A stretch of DNA of 64,000 nt from Scolanthus callimorphus (taxonomy: Eukaryota; Cnidaria; Anthozoa; Actiniaria; Edwardsiidae), in assembly GCA_033964015.1 (NCBI GenBank), contig CM066914.1:11027831-11091830 (forward strand), written 5' to 3'. Shown piece by piece: positions 54,401-61,852 of this stretch. Under the pieces are notes generated by a model, which had not been told where the DNA came from, searched no databases, and saw only the letters and a list, made by a program, of their open reading frames with translations. The translations under genes were made by a program, and so were the position numbers. Positions within the stretch are counted from its first letter, which is position 1. Every line of letters starts with the position of its first letter.

Positions 54401-56748
54401 TACATTGTCCATTTTACATTACACAAACATATTTCCATTTCCATTTCATTTTTACATGTTTTTTTTTTCTTTTACAGACACTTAACATTACACATGCATT
54501 TTTTTATTTCACAACGATGTCATTACATCAGCTAAACTAGCGCATCAAATGTTTACTTGTTTTGCAGTTTCTGCAGATTCTACTTTCAGCCAGTTGTCGA
54601 GAACAATCAGGAAAGCTTGGAAAAACATCTTCAGTTTTTCTATATGCTCCGTAAATGTAGTGCTTAGCAATCATTAAACATAGGTTTAGGGGGAAGTATT
54701 TTGGTTCGCCCGGCATGTGTCCATAGAATATATTTTTTTGATAAATTTCTATGCGGACATTATTCTTTTTTTTCCACCATTCAATAAAATCGTTCCAGAA
54801 AACAACAATACGAGGGCAATCAAGAAATATATGTTTTAGGTCTTGTTTTTGTGAACAAAAGTGGCAGTTTTCAGAATCAATTAATTTATCTCTGAACAGT
54901 GTAGCATTCGAGGGTAATATGTTTTGAATAATCTTGAACTGAATAACGGTCAGCTACCACAGACTGACTACTCCCAGACTCCTGGCAAGCTAAATCCAAC
55001 ATGGGGACTGCACGATGAACACTCTTTTCATGTTCGTTTATTGTGGTCTTTTCCCTCGTGTACTGCAGAAATAATGTGGTTCATTGTTTTAAAAAAATAA
55101 TTGACCAACAAAGAAATATTATTTGAGAAAATCATGCACCCTTGGGGATGCATGCATTGAAAAAATCTGCTCCATTTCATCTGTTTTTCCGGTAATCTCA
55201 GGATTGGTGCACCGTGGCAAGAACATTGCAGAGCACTACTTCATAAAATAGCTTACCCTTAGGTAGCGGTCATGGGGAACAGATGCCAGAATGATAGGTT
55301 CCATTGTGCTGACATTACCAAACCGTACTTCTGGAACATACAATGCACACACTACGTGGGCCCAGCCTGTAACATTAACAATACAATATAATTAACAGTT
55401 AAACACCCAGCCTTATTCAACAGTATTGGTGGAACATTTTTATCATGGGTCAATAGCCCTCAAAGTTGTTTGGAACTTGTGGCATGATGCAAGAATAATC
55501 TGTTGTGCCTTTAACCTGTGACCTTTCACAACCATTTTTTAGAAAATTCAATATGGTGGCCATAATTATACGGGTATGTTATCGCATCGTACAGTAAAAA
55601 TCTGCATACACCTATTTCAAGTGACGTTGCTCCGTAAAATGTAAAACCATGAACCATGCATCGTAATGAAGATGCTATTTCTCGTATTTCCCTCGAATTT
55701 GGCAAACTAAATTCAACCACCCAATGGCACTTTGTTTTCTATTTCTAGTGTTTATATGGATTTGTATAAGAGTAATCGATAAACTCGCCATGTGCTCCAG
55801 CTGCTGCCCTTGCTGCACATTCTAGTGCACATTACCCACCGATCCATCAACAGTTGCTGTTGGATACCATGTGATAATTAACAACAACTGTATGTTTTCA
55901 TCTACATCTATAGAGCTTCCCAGAAGGGACTTGGAACCAGCCTAAATTTCAAGGTTCTGGTTTGATACACACACTTACCTCCATTGTCAGTTCTTTTAAG
56001 TGCTCCACTTTTGATGGACATAACTCACATTTCTGGAAAAATAGCAACAAAACATTCATTCATTCACTCATTTGGTACTGAAACATACAACTGCCAGATA
56101 TGAAAAAAAAACATATCAACAAAACAAACTAAATCATGGGAGCATAACAAAACGTTTCACACAGCACAACTATTGAGGATCATGAAAAGCCAAAAAGAGA
56201 ATCGAGCGCATTTGACAGATGAAGTAAACAGACATGAGGAGTCAAGTCTGACACCTCTGGCACCTCTACCCGACAAGCACGTGTATTGACTGCATGCACG
56301 AAATTAACATCATGGTTCAAACTGTTCTACGCAATAATCCCGAACTGCTGCTGTTGCTGGGTTCTCGATCAGTTTCTTTATCTTATCAATACTGCAAAGC
56401 CTTTCAGAGGCAAACTGAATACAACGTCAACCCCGAGGATTGTAAACAACACAAGACTTACCACACGCGCTATCCGCTCTTGTGATTCACATTTCCGGCA
56501 AAACCACGGACCTTTAGGAACTTGGACAATACCATAACAAGCTAAAAAGCAGGTACATCACAATTTTTACATTCGTGTTTCGGTATGTCGGCTAAGTAAA
56601 TTGAATTTGGGCAAATTTTCGATTTGACAAACCTACCCTGATGCACCGCCACATCGCATCCGTGACCGTCACAATAGACGAGAGGGTTTTCGTCCCATCC
56701 TCGCTCGTCAGAACAAACACAACAGCCCCCAACCATAGCCTTTACCAT
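36867..56748 (-). CDS. MLLT10: MLLT10/MLLT6 (AF10/AF17) orthologue, DOT1L cofactor
   Basis: Ten exons on the minus strand: 56748-56637, 56541-56462, 56032-55979, 55366-55257, 52624-52521, 51540-51444, 44850-43898, 43382-43294, 40118-38939 and 36917-36867. Phases agree throughout if one base is missing in exon 3 and one in exon 9; the sum is then 2,832 bases (943 residues). The N-terminus is the AF10 PHD-zinc knuckle-extended PHD module (begins MVKAMVGGCCVCSDERGW), which in AF10 reads histone H3 around unmodified K27. The middle is Ser/Thr-rich with AT-hook-like motifs. EQLLEYQW and a leucine zipper follow; in AF10 this pair binds the H3K79 methyltransferase DOT1L. Then come a Gln-rich region and a short end. 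It is nuclear. One animal gene usually corresponds to both vertebrate MLLT10 and MLLT6, so the symbol means the family. Confidence 0.93.
37119..37300. repeat. Near-perfect palindrome with hammerhead-like core
   Basis: Arms of about 80 bases (GAACAACAACAACCAAGGGT ... and complement) match almost completely. Each arm carries GACGAAGGGCTAACGCTCGA then AACGTC, a GACGAA-stem-GAAAC pattern. It is in the last MLLT10 intron. Confidence 0.85.
38439..38590. repeat. 152-bp MITE with TTAGxCCTAGG termini
   Basis: TTAGACCTAGG on the left and CCTAGGCCTAA on the right, with inner AGTCGCGTC / GACGCGACT, are imperfect complements around an AT-rich centre. Confidence 0.75.
38853..38886 (+). ncRNA. Hammerhead-like motif, candidate
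   Basis: TTGACAAT, then a stem GGCGTCA / TGACACC closed by GAA, then GAAACGTCGG. The layout (GA-N-x-A, helix, GAAAC) resembles a hammerhead ribozyme core like those carried by Penelope-like retroelements, but the CTGANGA part is imperfect. It is probably a decayed retroelement terminus. Confidence 0.3.
38939..40118 (-). CDS. MLLT10: MLLT10 exon 9: leucine zipper and Gln-rich C-terminal region
   Basis: It begins VASLMSSLHQLKADNSRLEA then RLESLMARRSQLLQVNARL, the leucine zipper. The frame meets TAG at 39915-39913, but the next frame is open from there to 38894 (VVQSSQSGCITSASS onward, with Gln runs around LQQQQQQQLQQQQF). One missing base between about 39913 and 40000 explains it, since no plausible intron fits. 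The donor TCCAAG|GTAACT at 38939 leads in phase to the last exon; otherwise translation stops at 38894. Confidence 0.85.
40455..41340 (+). repeat. Satellite of about 125 bp with TGACGTCA and CACGTG sites, 7 copies
   Basis: Seven units run: TTAGAGTCTTCCCTTCACGA, GATAT..., ATTTTTCAAGC, ATAGATGACGTCATCGATGA then CGTCATATCACGTGACC, CATTTCGCTCATCTGGTG, CTAGACTACACTACCCAAGT. Cores lie near 40504, 40628, 40757, 40874, 41003, 41128 and 41260. Most units carry two TGACGTCA palindromes about 14 bases apart and one CACGTG. These are CREB/ATF and bHLH-type binding consensus sequences. Function is inferred only. Confidence 0.9.
41451..42878. mobile_element. TA-flanked element nested in the Helitron-like unit
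   Basis: CAGTGTGTTGCCCAAACTCC then GGAC at the left and the exact complement at the right, with TA on both sides, fit the Tc1/mariner superfamily. Two more TTGCCCAAACT-CGGAC words lie near 41640. No transposase is recognisable in 1.4 kb, so it is non-autonomous. A (GGAC)n run lies just before it. Confidence 0.75.
43294..43382 (-). CDS. MLLT10: MLLT10 exon 8: octapeptide motif
   Basis: It reads LPSSLEQLLEYQWEQGAQFL then MQQASQYD. EQLLEYQW corresponds to the AF10/AF17 octapeptide motif next to the leucine zipper, part of the DOT1L-binding region. Acceptor CTCTCGACAG and donor GATG|GTAAAT have correct phases. Confidence 0.95.
43898..44850 (-). CDS. MLLT10: MLLT10 exon 7: AT-hook and Ser/Thr-rich middle
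   Basis: The 953-base exon begins GKGLPFIKTPEKEKTKLK. Basic clusters KPRGRKPA, KRKVGRPPTKDK and PSGGRPRVPAKVK resemble AT-hooks, set in Ser/Thr/Pro-rich disordered sequence. This agrees with the disordered, basic middle of AF10/AF17. It ends in QQNRQQNNNVP before CCACT|GTAAGT. Confidence 0.92.
45120..45460. repeat. Two adjacent palindromes
   Basis: 45120-45204 pairs GCTTTACATGCTTTAAATGT and its complement around (AT)n. 45313-45460 pairs GAAGAGTAAAATGATGAAGA and its complement around TTTAAATATTTTAAA, with arms of about 65 bases. Both lie in an MLLT10 intron; 45646-45675 beside them has a hammerhead-like motif. Confidence 0.85.
45646..45675 (-). ncRNA. Hammerhead-like motif, candidate
   Basis: The minus strand reads AGCTGAAGAAGGCTGAATAG then CCGAAACGTT. 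CTGAAGA fits the CUGANGA half, GGCT/AGCC the helix II, and GAAAC the second half, with one extra A. It is typical of termini of certain retroelements. Activity is not shown. Confidence 0.35.
46200..46630 (+). pseudogene. LINE reverse-transcriptase remnant
   Basis: The plus strand reads VSKLQHLQNVAAWLVC and, after frame changes, YDHITSSLINLHWLPV, matching the post-RT region of CR1/L2-like LINEs (KLQ..QN.AARL...HITP.L..LHWLPV). It is interrupted by frame breaks and an intervening stretch. The preceding AATCCTGGCTACGCCCCTG is the end of a hAT-type MITE. Confidence 0.65.
46640..48190. other. Intronic stretch without a recognised feature
   Basis: This is MLLT10 intron 6-7 sequence (on the minus strand) with AT-rich, non-coding character. 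A CGACTGGTGACAAAAAGG then AATTGAATTGAATGG tail near 48001-48035 looks like the 3' end of a retroelement, but I could not identify its body. Confidence 0.45.
48197..48380. repeat. CCCTGCTAGCAG-type MITE, copy 2
   Basis: TACCCTACTAGCAGAGG at the left and CCTCCGTGCAGGGTA at the right are imperfect complements. The arms continue with GTCAGTCTTTTATTAGCTAG and CACCAGACACGCGAACAAC and pair nearly to the centre. Confidence 0.85.
49651..50746. repeat. Split inverted-repeat element containing a LINE fragment
   Basis: The left half begins TGTGTGTTTCCAAAAAATAT then CCATACC and poly-C. The right half ends poly-G, GGTATAGATATTATTTTTTG then GAAACACACA. The halves are complements (also CACGGAAGGG / CCCTTCCGTG and ATTCCAGAGGGG in both), separated by a LINE C-terminal fragment. 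Confidence 0.8.
49755..50530 (+). pseudogene. 5'-truncated non-LTR retrotransposon, RT C-terminus
   Basis: About 255 in-frame codons read LGVSKKATNSACRAELGRYP ... EIETGRYEKPYKKPEERICT then RCNLNVTEDERHFLLKCSLY and end NCAKMRENK-stop. The C-x-x-C...H-x-x-x-x-C finger and HFLL.C motif are the zinc-finger tail of LINE ORF2 proteins. The frame is intact to the stop but lacks endonuclease and RT. The downstream GAGAATAAAAATGAATCTG may be its 3' tail. Confidence 0.85.
51444..51540 (-). CDS. MLLT10: MLLT10 exon 6: end of extended PHD
   Basis: After joining it reads CAQSCKLLCEENDGQSGPTV then KYVGYCQYHWNKK. The final C-x-Y-H zinc pair is present, and the donor AAG|GTACGG follows. Confidence 0.95.
51755..53100. 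repeat. Two copies of a TCCAGGA-rich dispersed repeat flanking MLLT10 exon 5
   Basis: 51755-52080 and 52740-53100 share long stretches (CTGGCTCAAAACYGCCAAAA, TGATCATCCTAAAGGTCAA, AATGACCTTAAGCAT, AGGACTTTTCAAGGCCTTGA). They lie on both sides of the exon in the same orientation, so they could mediate unequal exchange. Confidence 0.8.
52521..52624 (-). CDS. MLLT10: MLLT10 exon 5: extended PHD, part 2
   Basis: It reads TCYICEERGKESKTAHGCCM then NCNKLGCKQTFHVT, with all zinc ligands (C-x-I-C, C-x-x-C, C...FH). The donor ACATG|GTGGGT is acceptable. A 26-base piece of the exon (GCATCCTAGTTTATTGCAGT plus TCATAC on the plus strand) is repeated 53 bases away inside the intron. Confidence 0.95.
53110..54320. 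other. MLLT10 intron sequence without coding features
   Basis: No exon is seen between the dispersed repeat and the LINE insertion. Around 53823-54150 there is a loose inverted repeat (TTAAGTAGCGCTCCGTCTTA and GACAGAGCGCTACTTAAAAT), perhaps a diverged fold-back element. Confidence 0.5.
54341..54941 (-). mobile_element. 5'-truncated LINE insertion with 14-bp target duplication
   Basis: AATAACGGTCAGCT occurs at 54327-54340 and again at 54942-54955, flanking an insert that starts (plus strand) with 19 T, the poly(A) tail of a minus-strand element. The minus strand encodes KIIQNILPSNATLFRDKLID, then CHFCSQKQDLKHIFLDCPR and FWNDFIEWWKKK, the zinc-finger tail of a LINE ORF2. Tail plus duplication is the mark of target-primed reverse transcription. 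Confidence 0.9.
55257..55366 (-). CDS. MLLT10: MLLT10 exon 4: extended PHD, part 1
   Basis: It reads GWAHVVCALYVPEVRFGNVS then MEPIILASVPHDRYLR, the start of the extended PHD finger. The donor is CTAAGG|GTAAGC. The H and C ligands of WAHVVCALY are intact. Confidence 0.95.
55979..56032 (-). CDS. MLLT10: MLLT10 exon 3: zinc knuckle (one base short)
   Basis: The 54 bases between acceptor TTTTTCCAG and donor GGAG|GTAAGT read KCELCPSK and then lose frame. In the +1 frame the remainder reads GALKRTDNG, the conserved family continuation. Phase in (0) and out (1) requires 55 bases, so one base is missing near the AAAAGTGG stretch. Confidence 0.9.
56462..56541 (-). CDS. MLLT10: MLLT10 exon 2: second half of PHD1
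   Basis: It starts by completing Ala, then reads CYGIVQVPKGPWFCRKCESQ and ERIARV, ending at GCGCGTGTG|GTAAGT. It supplies the last PHD cysteines (CYGI, WFCRKC) and follows exon 1 after a 95-base intron. Confidence 0.95.
56637..56748 (-). CDS. MLLT10: MLLT10 exon 1: start codon and first half of PHD1
   Basis: It encodes MVKAMVGGCCVCSDERGWDE and continues to VYCDGHGCDVAVHQ, then a donor CATCAGG|GTAGGT. The C-C-V-C and Y-C-D-G-H-G-C-x-V-A-V-H motifs are the first zinc ligands of the AF10-family PHD finger. The start codon agrees with the family's normal N-terminus. Confidence 0.95.
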
Positions 56749-56970
56749 GGCTATCTTAGCAAGTGGTATATAGGGATCAGAAGTTACTATTTTAAGGACT
56801 TACTTCTTTCTGGAGGGAATTTTTTCCATGCTATAAAATCAAACATTCAAGGCAAAATGGACGCCCATGAGCCCACAGAACTTATGGACACCGCTGAAAT
56901 CGCGCGCGCAATTTGTTACGCATGCTCTTTAAATTATACCGCTGTATAGGAAAGAATCAAATAGTGACAA

Positions 56971-57181
56971 CCATACCTGCCAACCCTGAAAACTGCAAAA
57001 CCGGGAGATTTTGTCTCAACCCGGGAGATTTTGTCACAAATACAACAACTGTATGAGAAAATCGCAAGAAATTTACCCGGGAGATATACAGTAAATATAT
57101 GGAAAGTTTCAATTTTTTTCCCGGGAGACTGAGGGTTAAAACCGGGAGTCTCCCGCGTAAACCGGGAGAGTTGGCAGGTAT
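56971..57181. repeat. Fold-back repeat in the MLLT10-SLC52A intergenic region
   Basis: CATACCTGCCAACCCTGAAA at the left and TTGGCAGGTATG at the right pair imperfectly. CCGGGAGATTTTGTC is repeated twice inside, and CCGGGAG occurs several more times. This is a non-coding MITE. Confidence 0.75.
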
Positions 57182-57291
57182 GAAAAACGCATGTTTCTAT
57201 GAGCCATGTGACAGACATACAAAAGTCAAGAGACCACTTGAGCTACTAGACGACTATTTATTTATTTGTTGTGGGTTTTTTAGGTATTTTC

Positions 57292-57597
57292 AGGGGCGTA
57301 GCCAGCACTTATGAGAGGGGGGTTCCAAAATTCAAAAATAAAAATCTCCACATAAATCGGACGTTTTTTGCGTTCTCGCCACAGGAAACCCAGCCAAAAA
57401 TATTGATCTCGGGAAAAAACTAGCGTTTGAAGAAATTTGCTACATTTTATTGGAGCTTTTATTTGTTTTTTATTAAATATTTACCGAATTTTAGTAATAA
57501 GTCGGTCCAGAACAGAGGCGAGGGGGGGTTCCGCTGCGGGAGAGGGGGGGTTCCGGACCCCCCCCCCCCCCCCCCCCCCCCCCCTGGCTACGCCCCT
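57292..57597. mobile_element. hAT-type MITE with 8-bp duplication
   Basis: The 14-bp inverted ends AGGGGCGTAGCCAG / CTGGCTACGCCCCT are flanked by GTATTTTC at 57284-57291 and 57598-57605. The 8-bp target duplication fits the hAT superfamily. A 28-base C tract lies before the right end. Confidence 0.88.
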
Positions 57598-57649
57598 GTA
57601 TTTTCTCACTAGCTTCAGGCTCCGTCAGTCTCGTACACAGACGCTTAGG

Positions 57650-57743
57650 GCGCGCAAAGATTTGTGGGATAGTTTAAGCAGGGTGCGCAGGGAGTTGTGG
57701 GATAGTTTTAACAGGGCGCGCAGAGAGTTTTGGGATAGAACGG
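57650..57743 (+). promoter_or_regulatory. Triplicated 33-bp unit in the SLC52A upstream region
   Basis: Three copies of GCGCGCA, A/GGGAGTT, GTGGGATAGTTTAA end about 65 bases before the start codon. The best copy, AGGGAGTTGTGGGATAG, resembles the ZNF143/SBS core TGGGA.TTGTAGT. The motif match is loose and the role is inferred. Confidence 0.4.
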
Positions 57744-57808
57744 TCTCGGTCAAGAAACCTGGGAACGTTTCACACAGTGGATGAAACTGATGGAACTCAA
57801 AACTCGAC

Positions 57809-60800
57809 ATGACTTCGAAATGGAAGATATCTCCTTTAGGCAAATCGAACATTTCATGGCCAACTTATCTGCTTGTGTGCCTGTTTGGTATCGGGTCTTG
57901 GGTAGCGTTGAATGGGATTTGGGTCGAGCTGCCTGTGTTCGTGCAATATGTCCCGGAAAAGTGGGATCTTCCTTCATATCTCGCGATAACTTGCCAGTTA
58001 GCTAACATTGGACCTTTGCTCTTTTCATTGGGTAACCATTATGCTCCAAGATTGATTAACGAGAAGTCAACCATCTTTGTGATTGTTTCAATCGGGGCTA
58101 CGTCTTGTTTCTTGCTTGCTTTTTTCTGGGACAAAACAAGTTACGTGATTGGCAGTGAGCATAGCACAGCGTTATTGGCCCTGTCGTTTACTCTTTCTAT
58201 TGTGGATTGCACATCTTCTGTGGTGTTTTTAACATTCATGGACATATTTCCAGTGCCTTATCTAAGTGCTTTGTTCGTGGGCGAAACCCTAAGTGGAATG
58301 TTGCCAAGTTTTGTCGCTCTGGGTCAGGGAATTGAACAACCTCAAACATGCAACACCACCACATTGCATAACACCACCACATTGCATAACAGTACCAAAA
58401 ATTACACAGCAGACTCAAGAGATGATTTTGTCACCATTGGAAAAGGACTCAACTTTGGGCCAGAAACATTTTTCTTTTTCCTCTTTTCTATGATGGTAAT
58501 ATGTGGTGTGGCATTTGTTGCACTAAATTATGCACCAGTGGCAAAACACCAGCACATCTCCAAAAACAGGCCTGACAGGCGGAAGCCACTTAATTATGAA
58601 GAACAAAAGCACTTGCTATCAGAAAATGGTTTCATTAGTTATGGGCAACATGGAAGCATAAGCAGTGAGGTTAGGAGTGTCACAGACAAGTCTTCACTTG
58701 ATGTTGACTTAATTTCTTGCAAGAGCTGGGTGAAATGTAGAAGACTTAGTGTTGTCCATATCATTTGCCTTCTTTGCTGCCAAGCTTGGATAAACAGCTT
58801 GGCCAATGGTGTATTACCATCACTACAAGCATATGCCTGTCAACCATATGGCAGCCAAGCATACCACTTAGGTATTTACCCTTATTATTAACAGTGGTAA
58901 TTGGCGCTCACCTGAGACATATGTGCTACATTTCGGGTAGGTACAAAACACTGACCCCCAGTCCATTGACCCCTCATGGACCCCTTATTCCATGGACCCC
59001 TCGTTAAAAATGTGGAAATTGTGAAATGTCTTACCTGAGTCGTTAGATTGCTCTGAAGGTACCATCCGGTGGCTCTCGTTGTTCCACATGCAAGTTGTTG
59101 TCATAAAATTAGCTCACAAATTTTTCAGCCAGTCAAAAGAACTTTGCAAATGGAAAGCAACAACCCTCCTTTCCAATCCTTGGCATCTTTTCAAGGTTCT
59201 TAGAAGGATTGTCGGTAATTGCTTAATTTGAGTATTGTTTTCATTTCGCATCAAACACAAACTCCCAGGAGTTCCTTACCTGTGCGATTGTAAGAAACAC
59301 CTAGGAGTTTATGTCTGATGCAAAACAAAAACAAAACTTGAATCAAGCAAGAAAATGTCCCTAAATTGGCCTTTATGTGAAATAATGCTACTGAAAATCC
59401 TTCTAAGAACCTAGAAAAGATACCAAGGATTGGAAAGGGGAGGTAGTTGTTTCAAAGTTCTTTTGAGTGGCTGAAAAATCTGTGAGCTAATTTTCTGACA
59501 ACAACTGGCATGTGGAACATCGAGAGCCACCGGATGGTACCTTCAGAGCAATCTAACGACTGTATGTAAGACATTTCCCAATTTCCACATTTTTAACAAG
59601 GGGTCCATGGACTAGGGGGTCCCAGGTCCATCGGGGGTCAGTGTTTTGTACCTACCTCTGCATTCCTGATTCTGCAAAAAGAAAAAAAAAATATTCTTGA
59701 TAGAAATAATCAAATTCATGGACGACAGAACAGAATTTATAGGTGTATAGCAGAGTGAAATACTCTGAAGTCCTGAATAACCATACATGTACATTTATTT
59801 TTTTTCAAGAAAATGTTCTACTCTATACAGCCTTAGTAGAAACCCACTCGCATACTATCACGAATCCTGCAATCTGATTGGCTCCACTACTCACTACCTA
59901 TCACATAATAGATAGTGAGTAGGGAAAACGCTAGCACAAAACGTTCTAAAACCATGAAAGTAAATATTTTTAGCAACAACTCGAAGGTAGTATGCTAGTG
60001 GGTTTCTACTAAAACAATTAGACTATTCGTTCACATTTTCTATGAGTCAAATAGTCAACTCGGCACTACGTGCCTCGTTAACTATCTATTGACTCATAGC
60101 GAACGAGAACAAATAGTCTAATTGTTAATTATTCAGGCCTGTACGTTTATTGATTTCAGTCATGTCCACTCTATGCCAACCTTATTCAGGCCTGTGTGCT
60201 TATTAACAATAGAAATTTTTACAGAACTCACCATGTTATTGTTTTTTGGTTTTCAAATCTACATTTTAATGGATATATTTTTCACAATTTTTGAACAAAA
60301 CAGCCATGTTTCATTGCCTGCAAAGGCGAGGACTGCCATCATCGACTGCCGCCATCTTGTTTTCAATTGCAAAAAGGAGCAGAGAACTGGGAACTAGGCA
60401 CTCTATACTATTGACCATACTATTATTGGCCCTTGGGTGTTTTCCACTCTGTACTAATATTTTGCTCTGTATTATTATTATTCAGGACTTCAGAGCATAT
60501 GTCAATTTGACCAAAACATGGGGGACATTTCACTCCACCATCCATGAAACGTATGTTTCTGGATATCCTTAATAAACGAGGTAGATATGGGAGGCAGGAT
60601 CACAGCTAGGATTATTGAATAATTTAATCCCAATCATGCCATCCTATTAATTTTTGCTCCCTCAAATGAAAGGGCTGTGGGGAAAGCCTGGTCGCTTCTT
60701 CCAGATATTTCCATACATTTTATGTATTTAGCCCACCACTTCAGAACATGCTCTTCTTTCCAAGATGTTCAATAGCTCTTACCCTTCTATGGTTGTTTTT

Positions 60801-61291
60801 CTATTTCAGCTGTGACTCTGTCATCTATCGCTAGTGCATTGATATGCTTCCTTGCTCTCTGGCTGCCAAGTCATTCATCCAAACTTGTGGCTGTGTTTTC
60901 AGTTATCTATACACTACTCAGCACTTACATGATCCTTCTGGCAAGCTTAAGCCCCACTCCAATTTTGTACACAAAAACAATTGGAGCTTTTATTATGGTA
61001 AGTATTGTGTAGATGTTACTAATGGGTTAACCATCTGAAAGGTATTGTGTTGGAGAGAGCTCTAATGTCAAAATGTATTTTGTTGTGTTCCAGGTTGCTG
61101 TAAGTGTTATAAGTGGAGCCATAATCAGTTACACCAAGTTGACAATATGCACCATTATGAGGGACCATAGCTACAGGGCTCTTTTCTGGTGTGGGATTTC
61201 TATCCAAGCAGGGTCCTGCCTTGGGGCCCTTATTTTGTTTCCTCTTGTTAACGTTCTTAAGCTTTTCCACCAAGCTGAGGTATCCTGCTAA
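57809..61291 (+). CDS. SLC52A: Riboflavin transporter, SLC52A family (three exons)
   Basis: Exons are 57809-58871, 60810-60997 and 61094-61291. Phases agree, and 1,449 bases give 482 residues, close to vertebrate members (about 445-470). SLC52A proteins carry riboflavin across the plasma membrane. Family signatures are LLVCLFGIGSWVALNGIWVE, ITCQLANIGPLLFSLGNH, the DCTSSVVFLTFM segment, PYLSALFVGETLSGMLPSFV, then after the splice LGALILFPLVNVLKLF near the end. About eleven membrane segments are visible. A loop after TM6 carries four sequons in CNTTTLHNTTTLHNSTKNYT, including a 5-residue duplication. Intron 1 (1.9 kb) holds a large fold-back element. The gene is head to head with MLLT10, about 1.06 kb apart. 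An upstream ATG at 57781 overlaps the start in another frame. Confidence 0.95.
58937..59655. repeat. Large fold-back element in SLC52A intron 1
   Basis: GTAGGTACAAAACACTGACC on the left and GGTCAGTGTTTTGTACCTAC on the right are complements. Arms of about 300 bases pair through TTAGATTGCTCTGAAGGTAC, GGTGGCTCTCG and TCCTAAG blocks. No frame inside. Confidence 0.88.
60013..60129. repeat. Short inverted repeat in SLC52A intron 1
   Basis: AACAATTAGACTATTCGTTC and GAACAAATAGTCTAATTGTT pair, with TATGAGTCAAATAG and CTATTGACTCATAG inside. Confidence 0.75.
60810..60997 (+). CDS. SLC52A: SLC52A exon 2
   Basis: The acceptor is CTATTTCAG and the donor is ATTATG|GTAAGT. It encodes AVTLSSIASALICFLALWLP and SVIYTLLSTYMILLASLSPT, two membrane segments and the short charged loop between. 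The phase joins G|CT to exon 1. Confidence 0.95.
61094..61291 (+). CDS. SLC52A: SLC52A exon 3 and stop
   Basis: The acceptor is TGTGTTCCAG. It encodes VAVSVISGAIISYTKLTICT, GISIQAGSCLGALILFPLVN and VLKLFHQAEVSC-stop, the last two membrane segments and short C-terminus typical of the family. AATAAA hexamers occur near 61818 and 61903. Confidence 0.95.
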   Translation, partial: VAVSVISGAIISYTKLTICTIMRDHSYRALFWCGISIQAGSCLGALILFPLVNVLKLFHQAEVSC

Positions 61292-61852
61292 AATTTTATT
61301 CATCATAGACTTGGTTCCTAGGAGGGTTGTCCCAGGTAAAAGTGATAGGATTGCTCATTGGAAAATCAGAAAAAACACCCTAAAATTCCAAGCGGTGAAA
61401 AAATGTGACCCTATTGTTAAAAATGAACCCTAAAATTGCCAAAACCATGTTGATGTTTTCTTGTTGATTGGTCTAGGGTTAGGTTTAAAGAATGGTAACG
61501 ACTCACATATTTCCACAATGATTACAGTTACAAATCTGAGAAAACCTTTTTTCACTAGACTTTTCAAGGTTTCTACCCTTAAAATACTAATTCTTTCCTT
61601 GTTCTTGATTTCTCTCTGAAACCCAGCTGAGTCACACTTTTAACACTTAAAAGTATGAAGAGCTCCCTATCATGTCGACATGGGCATGGTGTTTGTGGTT
61701 TTAGTTTGCATTTTGATTGAAACAACAAAAAATAGATAATAGTGTTACTATTTTACAGTGAACGGTAAACTAGAGGTATTTTTATTGTACGTCCTTTGTG
61801 CTGATGAACTACCGTGGGTAAATAAAATTACTATCTATCTAATTTTTTAAAT

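Noticed and set aside
56286..56537. Two overlapping plus-strand frames with a leucine run
   Set aside because: They lie across MLLT10 intron 2 and exon 2; the leucine run is a GCTGCTGCTGTTGCTG slip and no splice partner is seen.
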